DNA from: Pseudomonadales bacterium
GTDB taxonomy: Bacteria; Pseudomonadota; Gammaproteobacteria; Pseudomonadales; Azotimanducaceae
Assembly: GCA_028285415.1 (NCBI GenBank)
Contig: JANQPF010000009.1
Location: 620,001-684,000, forward strand
Length of the DNA: 64,000 nucleotides
Direction of reading: 5' to 3'
Shown here: one piece after another, positions 1-10,960 of the stretch
Position numbering within the stretch: the stretch's first letter is position 1
Layout of the letters: the number at the start of each line of letters is the position of its first letter
Translations under genes and position numbers: made by a program
Notes under the pieces: generated by a model
Told to the model about the DNA's origin: nothing
The model's database searches: none
The model's input: only the letters and a program-made list of their open reading frames with translations

Positions 1-89
1 CCGGCGCATCGCGGTTACGGACTGCCGCACAATTGCTTCCGGGGGGCATTGGTGTGAAGCTTCTGCAAGCTGGACTGGAGGGGGGAATT

Positions 90-1247
90 GTGGATAGCGC
101 TGCAATCAAAGCCAACGTGGCCGCACTGGCGGAGGAGATTCGCGAGCGCGATCTGGCACCCGAGTTCGATGCGCTGCGCATGCTCCCGCAGGACGTCGTC
201 GAAAAGCTTCGTGCCGCCGGCGTCTTTCGGATGAACATGCCCAGATCCTGGGGCGGTCCGGAAATGACGGCGATGGATCAGGTAGAGGTCATCGAGACGC
301 TGTGCCGCGCGGACGGCTCGGTCGGCTGGTGCTCGTTCATCTGGACGGATTCAGGCATCTATTCCGGCTATCTCGAAGACGACGTTGCGCGGGAGATGTA
401 CCCCAAGCTCGACATGGCGCAATCCGGCTGGGTATACCCCGCCGTTCCGGCGGAGAAGGTCGACGGCGGCTACAACGTATCCGGTCGCTGGATCTTCGGC
501 TCGGGTTGCAATCACTGCGATCGGCTGGCTGCGGGGGTGGTCGTCGTCGAAGACGGCAAACCCGTACTCCGCGACAACGGCCGGCCCGAATGGCGCATCC
601 TGCTGGCAAAGCCCGAGCAGTTCGAGATTCAGGACACATGGTACACCATGGGCTTACGTGGCACGGGCAGCAACGACTACGTCGTTGAGGATCTTTTTGT
701 GCCGGAGGAACACTCTTTCAACTTCGCTGACAAGGCGCCCCGGGAAGGCACGATCTGGTCCCGGCCCGATCATCTGCTGCGCAAAATGAGCGGTGTGCCC
801 CTCGGGATCGCCCGCGACGCGCTGGATCGCGCCATTGATATGCTGAAAGATAAAGTAGACCGCCGCACCGGTGCTGCGTACCGCGACGGCGAGATTGTGC
901 AGCGTACCATTGGTGAGTGCGAGGCCATGCTCGGCGCAGCACGAGCTTACGTGTTCAACTCCCTGGAAGCTCAGTGGGAGAAGCTCGAGACCGGCCAACC
1001 CATGACGGAACGGGAACGCGCAGCCACCATGCTCTCGCGGCAGCACGCCTTCCAGACGGGACGGCAGATTGTCCAGTCGCTCTTCGACCTCATTGGCGGT
1101 GAAGCGGTTTACGCCCGCAACCCTTTCGAACGGCAGCTGCGTGATATGAACACCGCCTGCCAGCACATTGTCGCGCAGCAGAAAACGCTGCAGGCTCCAG
1201 GTGCACTCCTGCTGGGCGCTGACACCTCCATGGAAATCATGCTCTAG
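90..1247 (+). CDS. Acyl-CoA dehydrogenase-fold flavin monooxygenase
   Basis: About 385 residues, the usual size for acyl-CoA-dehydrogenase-fold enzymes. The sequence lacks clear acyl-CoA dehydrogenase signatures and reads more like the group D flavin monooxygenases (HsaA/DszC type), which oxidise aromatic or steroid-derived substrates with reduced flavin from a partner reductase. Visible landmarks are the helical N-terminal domain, the MPRSWGGPEM segment near residue 55, the beta-domain stretch GRWIFGSGCNHCD, and TMGLRGTGSNDYVVEDLFVP near residue 190, typical of this fold. I chose the GTG at 90 because GGAGGGGGG lies just upstream; an in-frame TTG at 33 has no ribosome site. No reductase partner is adjacent, so the substrate is unknown. 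Confidence 0.75.
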   Translation: MDSAAIKANVAALAEEIRERDLAPEFDALRMLPQDVVEKLRAAGVFRMNMPRSWGGPEMTAMDQVEVIETLCRADGSVGWCSFIWTDSGIYSGYLEDDVAREMYPKLDMAQSGWVYPAVPAEKVDGGYNVSGRWIFGSGCNHCDRLAAGVVVVEDGKPVLRDNGRPEWRILLAKPEQFEIQDTWYTMGLRGTGSNDYVVEDLFVPEEHSFNFADKAPREGTIWSRPDHLLRKMSGVPLGIARDALDRAIDMLKDKVDRRTGAAYRDGEIVQRTIGECEAMLGAARAYVFNSLEAQWEKLETGQPMTERERAATMLSRQHAFQTGRQIVQSLFDLIGGEAVYARNPFERQLRDMNTACQHIVAQQKTLQAPGALLLGADTSMEIML

Positions 1248-1425
1248 CCCGACGCATCGTTCCCACCTGATCCTTTATCGCGATCTGCAGCCGGTTCTGC
1301 TCTTGACGAGCATCACACCCTGAGCCGCATTTAACAATTCCTCTACGCCGAAGTGCGCTCAATCACAGAAAGCGGGCGCGTACTTTTCTACCGTACGCGT
1401 GGGACAAATTGAGAGAGACACTAGC

Positions 1426-2532
<1,107 letters not shown>

Positions 2533-2547
2533 AACGGTCGCTCCGCC

Positions 2548-2590
2548 AGGGCGTCATGTTCCAGGACGGAGCATGGCGCCCTTCTCTTTT
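2548..2590 (+). terminator. Rho-independent terminator after the repeat protein
   Basis: AGGGCG-T-CATG pairs with CATG-G-CGCCCT, an 11-bp stem with one U·G wobble and a 13-nt loop, followed by TTCTCTTTT. It lies 16 bases after the stop codon of the proline-rich protein and before the next promoter. Confidence 0.7.
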
Positions 2591-2608
2591 GGGCTGATCT
2601 CAAATGGG

Positions 2609-2658
2609 TTGACGAAGATTTTTTCTTACGTACAATAATTTCTGTCATTACAGAAATT
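2609..2658 (+). promoter_or_regulatory. Sigma-70-like promoter with perfect inverted-repeat operator
   Basis: A good promoter, TTGACG (2609-2614), 16 bp, TACAAT (2631-2636), is followed directly by AATTTCTGT-CATT-ACAGAAATT (2637-2658), a perfect 9-bp inverted repeat with a 4-bp spacer. A further half-site-like TTACAGA follows. The repeat covers the expected transcription start and lies 13 bp before the regulator's start codon. Inference: the GbsR/MarR protein binds here and represses its own operon. Confidence 0.7.
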
Positions 2659-2671
2659 ACAGACGAAAAGA

Positions 2672-3241
2672 ATGATCACAATCACACCCGTCATGGAACG
2701 CTACATCCTTCACTGGGGCGAGATGGGTACACGCTGGGGTGTGAACCGCACCATCTCGCAGATCCACGCCCTGCTGTACCTGAGCGAAGAGCCACTCAAC
2801 GCAGAGGAAATAGCCTCACTTCTGGCCGTCGCCCGCTCCAACGTCAGTAACAGCCTCAAGGAATTACAGAGCTTGCAACTCGTCGACATCACCCACCGCC
2901 TGGGTGACCGCCGCGATTACTTCACCGCAAAAACCGATACCTGGGAGATGCTGCTGACGATTGTAGAAGGCCGCAAAGCTCGCGAGATCGACCCCACGCT
3001 GTCGATGCTGCGTCAGTGCATGCTGGAAATGGACGACGACAGGGAGACGCCGGAAGCGACCAAGGCCCGTATCCAGCAGATGCTCGAGTTCATGACGACG
3101 ATGACGGACTGGTATGACCAGGTGAAGACGCTGTCACGGCCCACGCTCATTGCCCTCATGAAGATGGGCAGCGCGGTCGGCAGCCTCCTGCCGAAAGGCA
3201 AAATTGTCAGCGCCAGAGGACGCAAACGGTCGTCGTCATGA
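2672..3241 (+). CDS. GbsR/MarR-family transcriptional regulator
   Basis: A 189-residue winged-helix repressor. The N-terminal part (about 10-90) reads as a GbsR-type HTH: GVNRTISQIHALLYLSEEPLNAEEIASLL, then the recognition helix ARSNVSNSLKELQSL and the wing DRRDYFTA. The C-terminal part is helical and probably forms the dimer. It is the first gene of a tightly coupled operon; its stop overlaps the next gene's start as ATGA. The perfect inverted repeat immediately upstream suggests autoregulation. Because the third gene is a fatty-acid desaturase, the sensed signal may relate to membrane state; that is inference. Confidence 0.82.
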   Translation: MITITPVMERYILHWGEMGTRWGVNRTISQIHALLYLSEEPLNAEEIASLLAVARSNVSNSLKELQSLQLVDITHRLGDRRDYFTAKTDTWEMLLTIVEGRKAREIDPTLSMLRQCMLEMDDDRETPEATKARIQQMLEFMTTMTDWYDQVKTLSRPTLIALMKMGSAVGSLLPKGKIVSARGRKRSSS

Positions 3242-4188
3242 ACCGCCTGAAGGCATGGTTCAAGCAAGAACCATCCGTCATCGTTCTACTGCTGATTGCC
3301 GCTTTTACGCTGACGGTTCGCGCGCTCGCGGGCGCCGACCTCGATCACACGGCACTACTGTACATAGCATGCCCCTTCCTGATTGCCCTGGCGCTGTCGT
3401 TCTTTACGCGCAACGCCGCCAACACACGCTGGTGGCACGGCTGGTGGAACACAACGCGCAACGCGCTCATCGTGCTGTTTGGCAGCTCGATTGTCCTGTT
3501 CGAGGGCTGGCTTTGCGTCGCCTTGTTTCTACCCATCTTTCTCCTCTTTGTGCTGACAGGCTTTCTCGTTGCCGTCATGATCAAGGCCGTCAAACGTCGT
3601 GGCAGAGGCGTCTTTTCCGCCTCCGTCCTACCCCTTGCGATCCTTGCATTTGCCCTCGAAGGAACGACGCCCGCCTTTACGGCTGAGCGAGAGAACCGGG
3701 TATCGAGAAGCCTCCTCGTCGCAGCCACGCCCATGGAAATTCACGCGCGTCTCGCTCGACCCCAACACCTGCCGGAGGGGAGCGGGTTGTTTATCAGCTG
3801 GTTCCCCATGCCTCATACAATCGACGTTGGGGACCTCGAAGCCGGCGAGGTGCACGACATCCACTTCCGCTACAAGCGCTGGTTTGTCACCAACGTGCAC
3901 GAGGGAACCCTGCGCCTGAAAATTCTGGAGGTAGCGCCGCGGCGGATCACCACCCGGTTCATCGCAGACACCAGCTACCTCGCCAACTACATGACGTTTC
4001 ACGGCACGCAGGTCGATCTGCTTCCGGTCGGACGCAATCACACCCGCGTTACCTTGACCGCCGCTTACAGCCGCAACCTCGACCCGGCGTGGTATTTCGG
4101 TCCGCTGCAGGAGCTTGCGGTCGGTGAAGCGTTGGCTCACGTGTTGAGGGAGTTCATCGATGACAAATCCATCATTTCAGCCGTATGA
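3238..4188 (+). CDS. Membrane protein with SRPBCC-like C-terminal domain
   Basis: 316 residues. The N-terminal part holds about four hydrophobic segments (IVLLLIAAFTLTV near 15, YIACPFLIALALSF near 45, an IVLFGSSIVLF region near 80, and a long LPIFLLFVLTGFLVAVMI segment). The C-terminal half (about 150-310) is soluble and resembles a START/SRPBCC-like beta-alpha domain: RSLLVAATPMEIHARLA, then alternating strands and DPAWYFGPLQELAVGEALAHVL as a long final helix. It starts within the regulator's stop (ATGA) and overlaps the desaturase by 29 bp, so the three genes are probably translated together. Proposed role: lipid-linked membrane component; the exact function is not recognised. Confidence 0.6.
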   Translation: MNRLKAWFKQEPSVIVLLLIAAFTLTVRALAGADLDHTALLYIACPFLIALALSFFTRNAANTRWWHGWWNTTRNALIVLFGSSIVLFEGWLCVALFLPIFLLFVLTGFLVAVMIKAVKRRGRGVFSASVLPLAILAFALEGTTPAFTAERENRVSRSLLVAATPMEIHARLARPQHLPEGSGLFISWFPMPHTIDVGDLEAGEVHDIHFRYKRWFVTNVHEGTLRLKILEVAPRRITTRFIADTSYLANYMTFHGTQVDLLPVGRNHTRVTLTAAYSRNLDPAWYFGPLQELAVGEALAHVLREFIDDKSIISAV

Positions 4189-5110
4189 CAATCCGCGTGT
4201 CACCGGCGGCGCGGACCCCTGCCGCGGGCGGGTCCGCTGGTCGCCTGGCCAGTCCCTCTTTGTGTGCATCATGTACGGCGGGGCAATCACGGGGCTCGTT
4301 TTCGCCACTCCGGGTGCAGTCGCGCTTTTTCTCGCAAGCTCAGCCATCACGCTCTGCCTCGGACACTCACTTGGGATGCATCGACGTCTGATACACAAGA
4401 GCTACACCTGCCCGAAGCGCCTGGAAGCTATGCTCGTCTACCTGGGTACGCTCGTGGGTATGGGCGGTCCATACACCATGACGCACACGCACGATCTACG
4501 GGACTGGGCTCAGCGCCAGCCTGCCTGCCATGACTTTTTTGCACACCGCCAGCCCATGCTCAAAGACTGGTGGTGGCAGCTGCACTGCCGCATCGAACTT
4601 GATGAACCACCGCAAATCGACAGCAAGACGGGCGTGGCGAATCCACACTTCTATCAGTGGCTGAACGACTATGCCCGCGTACAGCAGATCCCGTGGGCTA
4701 TGCTGTTTTTCGTAATTGGCGGGCTGCCGTGGCTGCTGTGGGGGGTATGCATGCGGGTTGCGGTGAGCCTGACCGGACACTGGCTGGTGGGCTACTTCGC
4801 CCACAACCAGGGCGGCAGGCATTTCTACATTGCAGGAGCGGCCGTGCAGGGCTTCGACGTCCGCGGCTGCGGGCTCATCACGTTCGGGGAGTGCTGGCAC
4901 AACAATCACCACGCCTACCCGGGCTCCGCAAAACTGGGCCTGTTTCCGGGTCAGGCTGACCCCGGTTGGTGGGTACTCGTGTGGGCTGCGCGACGCGGCT
5001 GGGTCAAGGATATTCGCCTACCAAAAGATCTTCCGCCGAGACCCGAGCTCATGCCCGCGGCTTGCGCGCCGGGGTCCTACTGCGCGGCCAGCACCGGTCG
5101 GGGCGTTTGA
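4160..5110 (+). CDS. Delta-9-type acyl-CoA (fatty-acid) desaturase
   Basis: A 316-residue integral-membrane di-iron desaturase. The histidine clusters are present: GMHRRLIH (HxxxxH), THDLRDWAQR, and FGECWHNNHHAYP near residue 250, as in stearoyl-CoA/acyl-lipid desaturases that insert a cis double bond using O2 and electrons from ferredoxin or cytochrome b5. Hydrophobic segments lie near residues 32-70 and 175-210. It is the last gene of the regulator-membrane protein-desaturase operon. The start at 4160 has GAGGGAG upstream. The 3' end overlaps the convergent DUF3108 gene by 34 bp. Confidence 0.85.
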   Translation: MTNPSFQPYDNPRVTGGADPCRGRVRWSPGQSLFVCIMYGGAITGLVFATPGAVALFLASSAITLCLGHSLGMHRRLIHKSYTCPKRLEAMLVYLGTLVGMGGPYTMTHTHDLRDWAQRQPACHDFFAHRQPMLKDWWWQLHCRIELDEPPQIDSKTGVANPHFYQWLNDYARVQQIPWAMLFFVIGGLPWLLWGVCMRVAVSLTGHWLVGYFAHNQGGRHFYIAGAAVQGFDVRGCGLITFGECWHNNHHAYPGSAKLGLFPGQADPGWWVLVWAARRGWVKDIRLPKDLPPRPELMPAACAPGSYCAASTGRGV

Positions 5111-5796
5111 GTCACGAGCGGCATGCGCAGGCGAAAGACCGCGTCCGGCAGTACCGGAATCTTGGCGCGCAGCTGCACCGCCACCGTGGTGTCACCGACA
5201 TCGGCCAGGGATACGATGACGCGCCGTTTGCGGTCTTTGTGATCACGCACGTCGTAGTCGCAATCGACCACCTCACCCTTGTAGTACTCGCTGCCGCTGC
5301 TCATCGTGCGGGTGCGGCTGGAACGGAGCTTCAGCTGGTAGGCATCTTCGCCGTCGTGCACAACGCCACCCTTGTAACAGGACGGGCTGAAAAAGAGCGC
5401 GGAGATGAGATCGTTGCCGGCGGGCTTGTCGATGGTTTCGAAATCACCATCGGGACTGTCCAGAAGGCGTGCTTCGTTCTCCGTATTGAGCACAATCTTG
5501 AGATCGTCGTCTTTGCCCGATGAGCGGGCGAGGTACGCCTTGGTGACCGGTCCGTCCATGTTCCAGATACCCGTCGCCGCGAAGACGCCGTTCCAGGTGT
5601 AGTAAGTGCTCATCGCGCGGGACGTCTGAAACTCTCCGGTCACCTCGTACTGCTCACCGAAACGGTTGAGGTTGAGGGCAAGTTCTCCCGCTTTCAGAAA
5701 CGCCATGCGCGCATCGTAGTGAAACGCACCGCCGCCCGCCCAGGCTGGGAACGCCAGGGTGAGTAAAATCATCGTTAGAACAGCGCGGCAGGGCAT
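5077..5796 (-). CDS. DUF3108-family secreted protein
   Basis: 239 residues with a clear signal peptide (LTMILLTLAFPAWA, cleavage near GGG). The rest is mainly beta: YDARMAFLKAGELALNLNRFGEQYEVTGEFQTS near the mature N-terminus is typical of DUF3108 envelope proteins, which probably adopt a barrel-like fold. The C-terminal LRAKIPVLPDAVFRLRMPLV fits the family. No catalytic residues are evident. The coding 3' end runs 34 bp into the convergent desaturase gene. Family assignment from recalled sequence character; cellular role unknown. Confidence 0.65.
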   Translation of the reverse strand: MPCRAVLTMILLTLAFPAWAGGGAFHYDARMAFLKAGELALNLNRFGEQYEVTGEFQTSRAMSTYYTWNGVFAATGIWNMDGPVTKAYLARSSGKDDDLKIVLNTENEARLLDSPDGDFETIDKPAGNDLISALFFSPSCYKGGVVHDGEDAYQLKLRSSRTRTMSSGSEYYKGEVVDCDYDVRDHKDRKRRVIVSLADVGDTTVAVQLRAKIPVLPDAVFRLRMPLVTQTPRPVLAAQ

Positions 5797-5845
5797 TTCT
5801 AAATCTCGTGAAGTCTCGTGAGAGGAGCGCGTACCCGCGCGGTGG

Positions 5846-6202
5846 TCAAGACTTTAACACACGCAGGACGTCTTCCAATTCAACAATCATCTGACGCACC
5901 AGTAATTTGAACTGCGTCTGATCTTCTTTGGCATCTTCGCTCGTCAGACGCTGTCGGGCACCGCCGATGGTGAAGCCCTGGTCGTAAAGTAACCCGCGGA
6001 TCTGGCGAATCACAATCACGTCCTGACGCTGATAGTAGCGGCGATTACCTCTCCGCTTGACCGGAGACAGCTGCGGGAATTCCTGTTCCCAGTAACGCAG
6101 CACGTGCGGCTTGACGTCGCACAGCTGACTGACTTCACCGATGGTGAAGTAACGCTTGCCGGGAATGGGCGGCAATTCGTCGTTGTTACTCGGTTCCAGC
6201 AT
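5846..6202 (-). CDS. MerR-family transcriptional regulator
   Basis: 118 residues. The N-terminal MerR winged helix is clear: YFTIGEVSQLCDVKPHVLRYWEQEFPQLSPVKRRGNRRYYQRQDV (about residues 18-63), followed by the IRQIRGLLYDQGFTIGGARQRL helix and a short coiled-coil tail. It lacks a C-terminal effector domain and metal-binding cysteines. A small MerR gene directly after ihfA is the arrangement found in Pseudomonas, where it is annotated only as a MerR regulator. Target genes are not evident here. Confidence 0.85.
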   Translation of the reverse strand: MLEPSNNDELPPIPGKRYFTIGEVSQLCDVKPHVLRYWEQEFPQLSPVKRRGNRRYYQRQDVIVIRQIRGLLYDQGFTIGGARQRLTSEDAKEDQTQFKLLVRQMIVELEDVLRVLKS

Positions 6203-6269
6203 GCATCCACTCTTTACCTAAGCTACCAGAGCGATCCTGCACGTCAGCTGAACGTGCATCGCGCGGCGC

Positions 6270-6608
6270 CTAAAACCCGGATTCCTCCGGCGTTCCATCT
6301 AGTTCACCGGCTGTTTCACCGGCATAGGCTTCAACTCGCGCTTTGAGCTTCTGCCCGGGGCGAAACGTTACCACGCGCCGCGCGGTAATGGGAATTTCTT
6401 CTCCTGTCTTAGGATTGCGGCCGGGCCGCTCGCCTTTCTCGCGCAAATCGAAGTTGCCGAAGCCCGACAGCTTGACCTGGGTATTGCCCTCCAGGGAATC
6501 CCGGATCTCGTCAAAAAAGAGCTCAACAATTTCCTTGGCTTCGCGCTTGTTGAGGCCCAGTTCCTCAAACAGCTGATCTGCCATTCTCGCTTTGGTCAGC
6601 GCACCCAC
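6270..6608 (-). CDS. ihfA: Integration host factor subunit alpha
   Basis: 112 residues. IHF-alpha is a nucleoid protein that bends DNA as a heterodimer with IHF-beta. The HU/IHF fold is complete: [52 protein letters not shown], then the DNA-arm signature [33 protein letters not shown] with the Pro that intercalates DNA. The C-terminus is about 10 residues longer than in E. coli (acidic [12 protein letters not shown]). I chose the GTG at 6608 because GGGAGG lies 6 nt upstream and gives the family N-terminus. It follows pheT, as in other gammaproteobacteria. Confidence 0.95.
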   Translation of the reverse strand: MGALTKARMADQLFEELGLNKREAKEIVELFFDEIRDSLEGNTQVKLSGFGNFDLREKGERPGRNPKTGEEIPITARRVVTFRPGQKLKARVEAYAGETAGELDGTPEESGF

Positions 6609-6714
6609 AAGCTGCCTCCCTTCAAAGGTTGATGTGGCATTGCCATGCCCGCGCATCCGTGTCGGCTCATCTTTTTGTTGTGTGTACCGTTACCCCCCGG
6701 TACGAGCCGTGTGG

Positions 6715-9096
6715 TCAACGCAGGCGGGCATTTACGGCCTTTTCCAACGCTGCCAACGCAGATTGCGCATAGTGTCCAATTTCTGCTTCCGTAAGGGTGG
6801 CGTCTCGACTCTGTAACGTCAACCCTAAGGCGACACTTTTTTCATTAGAATCAATGCCTTTGCCCTCATATACATCAAATAACCTGAAGTCAACCAGTAT
6901 TGGCCCGAGGGCATCGCGCACCGCGGCTTCGATGGAGGCGGCGCTGACGCTCCTCGCCACCACCACCGCCAGGTCACGGCGCACCGACGGATACTTTGAA
7001 ATACCGTCATAAATCCGTCGCGGTTTGCGCAACGCCACGTCGGCGCTCAGCTCAAAAACATAGACGCCTGTAAAATCGAGATGCTTCTCGATCTCCGGAT
7101 GCAGCCGGCCGAGATAGCCCGACCGCTCGCCGTCAACGGTCACATACGCGCTCTGACCCGGATGCATGACCGGCAGATCGCAGGCCACGTAGCCGACATT
7201 CGCCACCCCCGCCCAGGCGAGGAGCCCTTCCACGGCCCCTTTAACGTCAAAAAAATCAACTGTCTCATCTCCGCCGTGCCAGGATTCGGCCCGTCGGCGC
7301 CCCCACATGAGGCCACCGAGAAACTGCTGTTGTACAAGCCCGTCCGCGCCGGGTACAAACGTCAACCCCAGTTCGAAGAGCTTGAGGCTTTCGGCCTGAC
7401 GGGCGCTGTTACCACGCGCGGCATCAACCAGTCCGGGCAGGAGATTCGTGCGCATGACGGACTGTTCTGACGACATCGGATTGGCAAGCGTCAGCGGCTC
7501 GTGCCCCGGATCGAGCAGATCCTGCAGGGTCGGGTCGACAAAACTGTAGGTGATGACCTCGGAAAAGCCCGACGCGGCCACCTGCTTTTTGAGCTCAGCT
7601 TCCGGACTTGCCTCGAGCACAACCGTGCGCAGCGTCAGATCCGTGGTGGGCGTGGTGAAAGGAATGTTGTTGTAGCCATAGATCCGGCACACCTCCTCGA
7701 CGAGGTCCGCTTCGATCGCAATGTCGAATCGGTGACTAGGTGGTTTGACAAGCCACTCAACACCCGACTCACTTTCGTTCCGCTCGACCACCTCCAGATC
7801 CAGCCTGGCAAACGCTTCGTCCACCTGACCGGCGTCAATCTCGACACCGAGGAGCTCGTGCAACCGCGCCTGGCGCAGCGATACAGCAGGCGCCACGGGC
7901 AGGTGATCGGCATTGCTGGTGTCGACCACCGGACCGGGTTCGCCGCCTACAATATCCACCAACAGCTGCGTCGCACGCTCTACCGCCGCCGCCTGCAGAT
8001 CAAAATCGACGCCGCGCTCATAGCGGTGGGCAGCATCCGTCTGCATCCCGTACCGACGCGCCGTACCGGCAACCGAAAGGGGTGTAAAGAACGCACACTC
8101 GAGAAACACGTCTCGAGTATCCGTTTGCACACCACTGCGCTCACCACCCATCACCCCCGCCATTGCCACCGGACCGTTGGCGTCGGTGATCAGGAGCGTC
8201 TCCTCATCAGGCTCAACCTCGGTGCCGTCAAGCAGCGCCAGCTTGTCACCGGACCTGGCTTTGCGCACGACAATACCACCGGATAGCTGATTGAGATCGA
8301 ACGCGTGCATGGGCTGGCCGAGCTCGATCAGGACGTAGTTGGTCACGTCCACCACCGGGTCGATGGCGCGCAGGCCACAGCGGCGCAGGCGCTCCACCAT
8401 CCACTGAGGCGATGAGCGGCTCAAGTCTACGCCTTTGATGATGCGTCCGAGATAACGCGGACAATCCGCCGGGTCGTCGAGTTGGACCGGAAATGTCTCG
8501 TCGTGGGTGGGTGCCACGGGGTGAATCTCCGGGTACGTGACGGTGACGTTGTTGAGAACGCCAACCTCACGGGCAATCCCTTTGAGGCTCAGACAGTCAC
8601 CACGATTCGGCGTCAGGTCGAGATCCACGGTGACGTCGTCGAGCTGCATGAGCTCTTTCAGATCGCCACCCGGCTGCCAGTCGGCCGGCAGCTCCATGAT
8701 GCCGTCGTGATCATCGCCGATGCCGAGCTCAGCGGCGCTGCACAACATGCCGCGGGATTCGACACCGCGCAGCTTTGCTTTCTTGATCTTGAAATCGTCC
8801 GGGAGCACGGCACCCACGCGGGCAAACGCCGTGACGAGACCCGCGCGCGCGTTCGGCGCACCGCAAACCACCTGCGCCCGCTCGCTGCCGTCGAAAACCG
8901 TGCAGACCGACAGTTTGTCCGCGTCCGGATGCTGCTCGCAGCTTTCCACCAGACCCACACACACGCCGGTAAAAGATTTGGCAACCGGCTCAACGCCGTC
9001 AACCTCGAGCCCGGCCATGGTGAGCTGTTGCAGCAGCGCATCCCGGTCGAGATCCGGATCCACCCACTCGCGGAGCCATGCTTCACTGAATTTCAC
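6715..9096 (-). CDS. pheT: Phenylalanine-tRNA ligase beta subunit
   Basis: 793 residues, the usual bacterial length. Forms the (alpha-beta)2 synthetase with PheS and charges tRNA-Phe in the cytoplasm. Recognisable parts are the N-terminal MKFSEAWLREWVDP, the tRNA-binding OB domain (FTGVCVGLVESCEQHPDADKLSVCTVFDG, about 40-150), B3/B4 editing domain (around 210-380, with DVTNYVLIELGQPMHAFDL), B5 domain, and the C-terminal anticodon-binding FDX-ACB domain (KYPSVRRDLAVVVARSVSA, about 700-793). It begins 24 nt after pheS and shares its transcript. Confidence 0.97.
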   Translation of the reverse strand: MKFSEAWLREWVDPDLDRDALLQQLTMAGLEVDGVEPVAKSFTGVCVGLVESCEQHPDADKLSVCTVFDGSERAQVVCGAPNARAGLVTAFARVGAVLPDDFKIKKAKLRGVESRGMLCSAAELGIGDDHDGIMELPADWQPGGDLKELMQLDDVTVDLDLTPNRGDCLSLKGIAREVGVLNNVTVTYPEIHPVAPTHDETFPVQLDDPADCPRYLGRIIKGVDLSRSSPQWMVERLRRCGLRAIDPVVDVTNYVLIELGQPMHAFDLNQLSGGIVVRKARSGDKLALLDGTEVEPDEETLLITDANGPVAMAGVMGGERSGVQTDTRDVFLECAFFTPLSVAGTARRYGMQTDAAHRYERGVDFDLQAAAVERATQLLVDIVGGEPGPVVDTSNADHLPVAPAVSLRQARLHELLGVEIDAGQVDEAFARLDLEVVERNESESGVEWLVKPPSHRFDIAIEADLVEEVCRIYGYNNIPFTTPTTDLTLRTVVLEASPEAELKKQVAASGFSEVITYSFVDPTLQDLLDPGHEPLTLANPMSSEQSVMRTNLLPGLVDAARGNSARQAESLKLFELGLTFVPGADGLVQQQFLGGLMWGRRRAESWHGGDETVDFFDVKGAVEGLLAWAGVANVGYVACDLPVMHPGQSAYVTVDGERSGYLGRLHPEIEKHLDFTGVYVFELSADVALRKPRRIYDGISKYPSVRRDLAVVVARSVSAASIEAAVRDALGPILVDFRLFDVYEGKGIDSNEKSVALGLTLQSRDATLTEAEIGHYAQSALAALEKAVNARLR

Positions 9097-9120
9097 GAGA
9101 CTCTCCTCAAGTAACCGGCT

Positions 9121-10200
<1,080 letters not shown>

Positions 10201-10291
10201 TCACGGCCAGGCCGCCTCCGGGAAGGATACCTTTTTAGGTCCCCCGAAAGCAGGCGTTCGGTGCTGCCGGCGCATCCGCGCCGACATGACA

Positions 10292-10660
10292 TCAGGCCGC
10301 TTGTGCCGACTGAGCCGCCTTTGCGCGCTCCGCGAGCGCTGCAAACGCTTCTTTCTCGTGCATGGCAATGTCCGCCAGCACCTTGCGATCAACCTCTATG
10401 CCTGCTTCCTTGAGACCGGCGATAAAGCGTGAATAGCTCAATCCGTGCTCCCGGGCGGCAGCGTTGATCCGCACGATCCACAGCTGACGGAACTGGCGCT
10501 TACGTTGACGGCGATCGCGATAGGCGTACTGGCCTGCTCGTATGACCGCTTGTTTGGCGACCTTGAACGTACGGCTGCGAGCGCCGTAGTAACCGCGCGC
10601 TTGTTTTAAGACCTTTTTCCGACGGGCTCGAGAAGCCACGCCACGTTTAATTCTCGGCAT
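10292..10660 (-). CDS. rplT: 50S ribosomal protein L20
   Basis: 122 residues. Early-assembly 23S rRNA-binding protein; in E. coli it also represses its own operon by binding rpmI mRNA. The sequence [18 protein letters not shown] then [20 protein letters not shown] is diagnostic, and [35 protein letters not shown] is the conserved core. The short Ala-rich C-terminus ([13 protein letters not shown]) varies between species. It lies 9 bp after rpmI. Confidence 0.98.
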   Translation of the reverse strand: MPRIKRGVASRARRKKVLKQARGYYGARSRTFKVAKQAVIRAGQYAYRDRRQRKRQFRQLWIVRINAAAREHGLSYSRFIAGLKEAGIEVDRKVLADIAMHEKEAFAALAERAKAAQSAQAA

Positions 10661-10669
10661 GTTTCTCTC

Positions 10670-10870
10670 CTAGCGAGCCTTGGTCGGCAACATCCGGCGC
10701 AAACCGGGTACGTCGGCTGCAGCCACGTCCTGGAAACCACGCAGCTGACGCTTACGCTTGGTCCCTTTCTTGGTCAGGATGTGATTACGGTTGGTTTTGC
10801 GGTGTTTGAAACCACTCGCAGTGCGGCGAAACCGCTTGGCGGCGCCGCGATTCGTTTTCAGCTTAGGCAT
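10670..10870 (-). CDS. rpmI: 50S ribosomal protein L35
   Basis: 66 residues, basic. [20 protein letters not shown] and [24 protein letters not shown] are the L35 signature. It follows infC by 90 bp. In E. coli the mRNA at this point is the L20 operator; I cannot show the same pseudoknot here, though a short GCCTC/GAGGC hairpin lies between infC and rpmI. Confidence 0.98.
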   Translation of the reverse strand: MPKLKTNRGAAKRFRRTASGFKHRKTNRNHILTKKGTKRKRQLRGFQDVAAADVPGLRRMLPTKAR

Positions 10871-10960
10871 TTGCCTTCTCCACGCTATTGTTGAGCCGCG
10901 TTGCCGCGACTGATAGTCACCGTACGGAAGGTGGGGGTTCAGCGCCTCAGGTGAGGCTCT

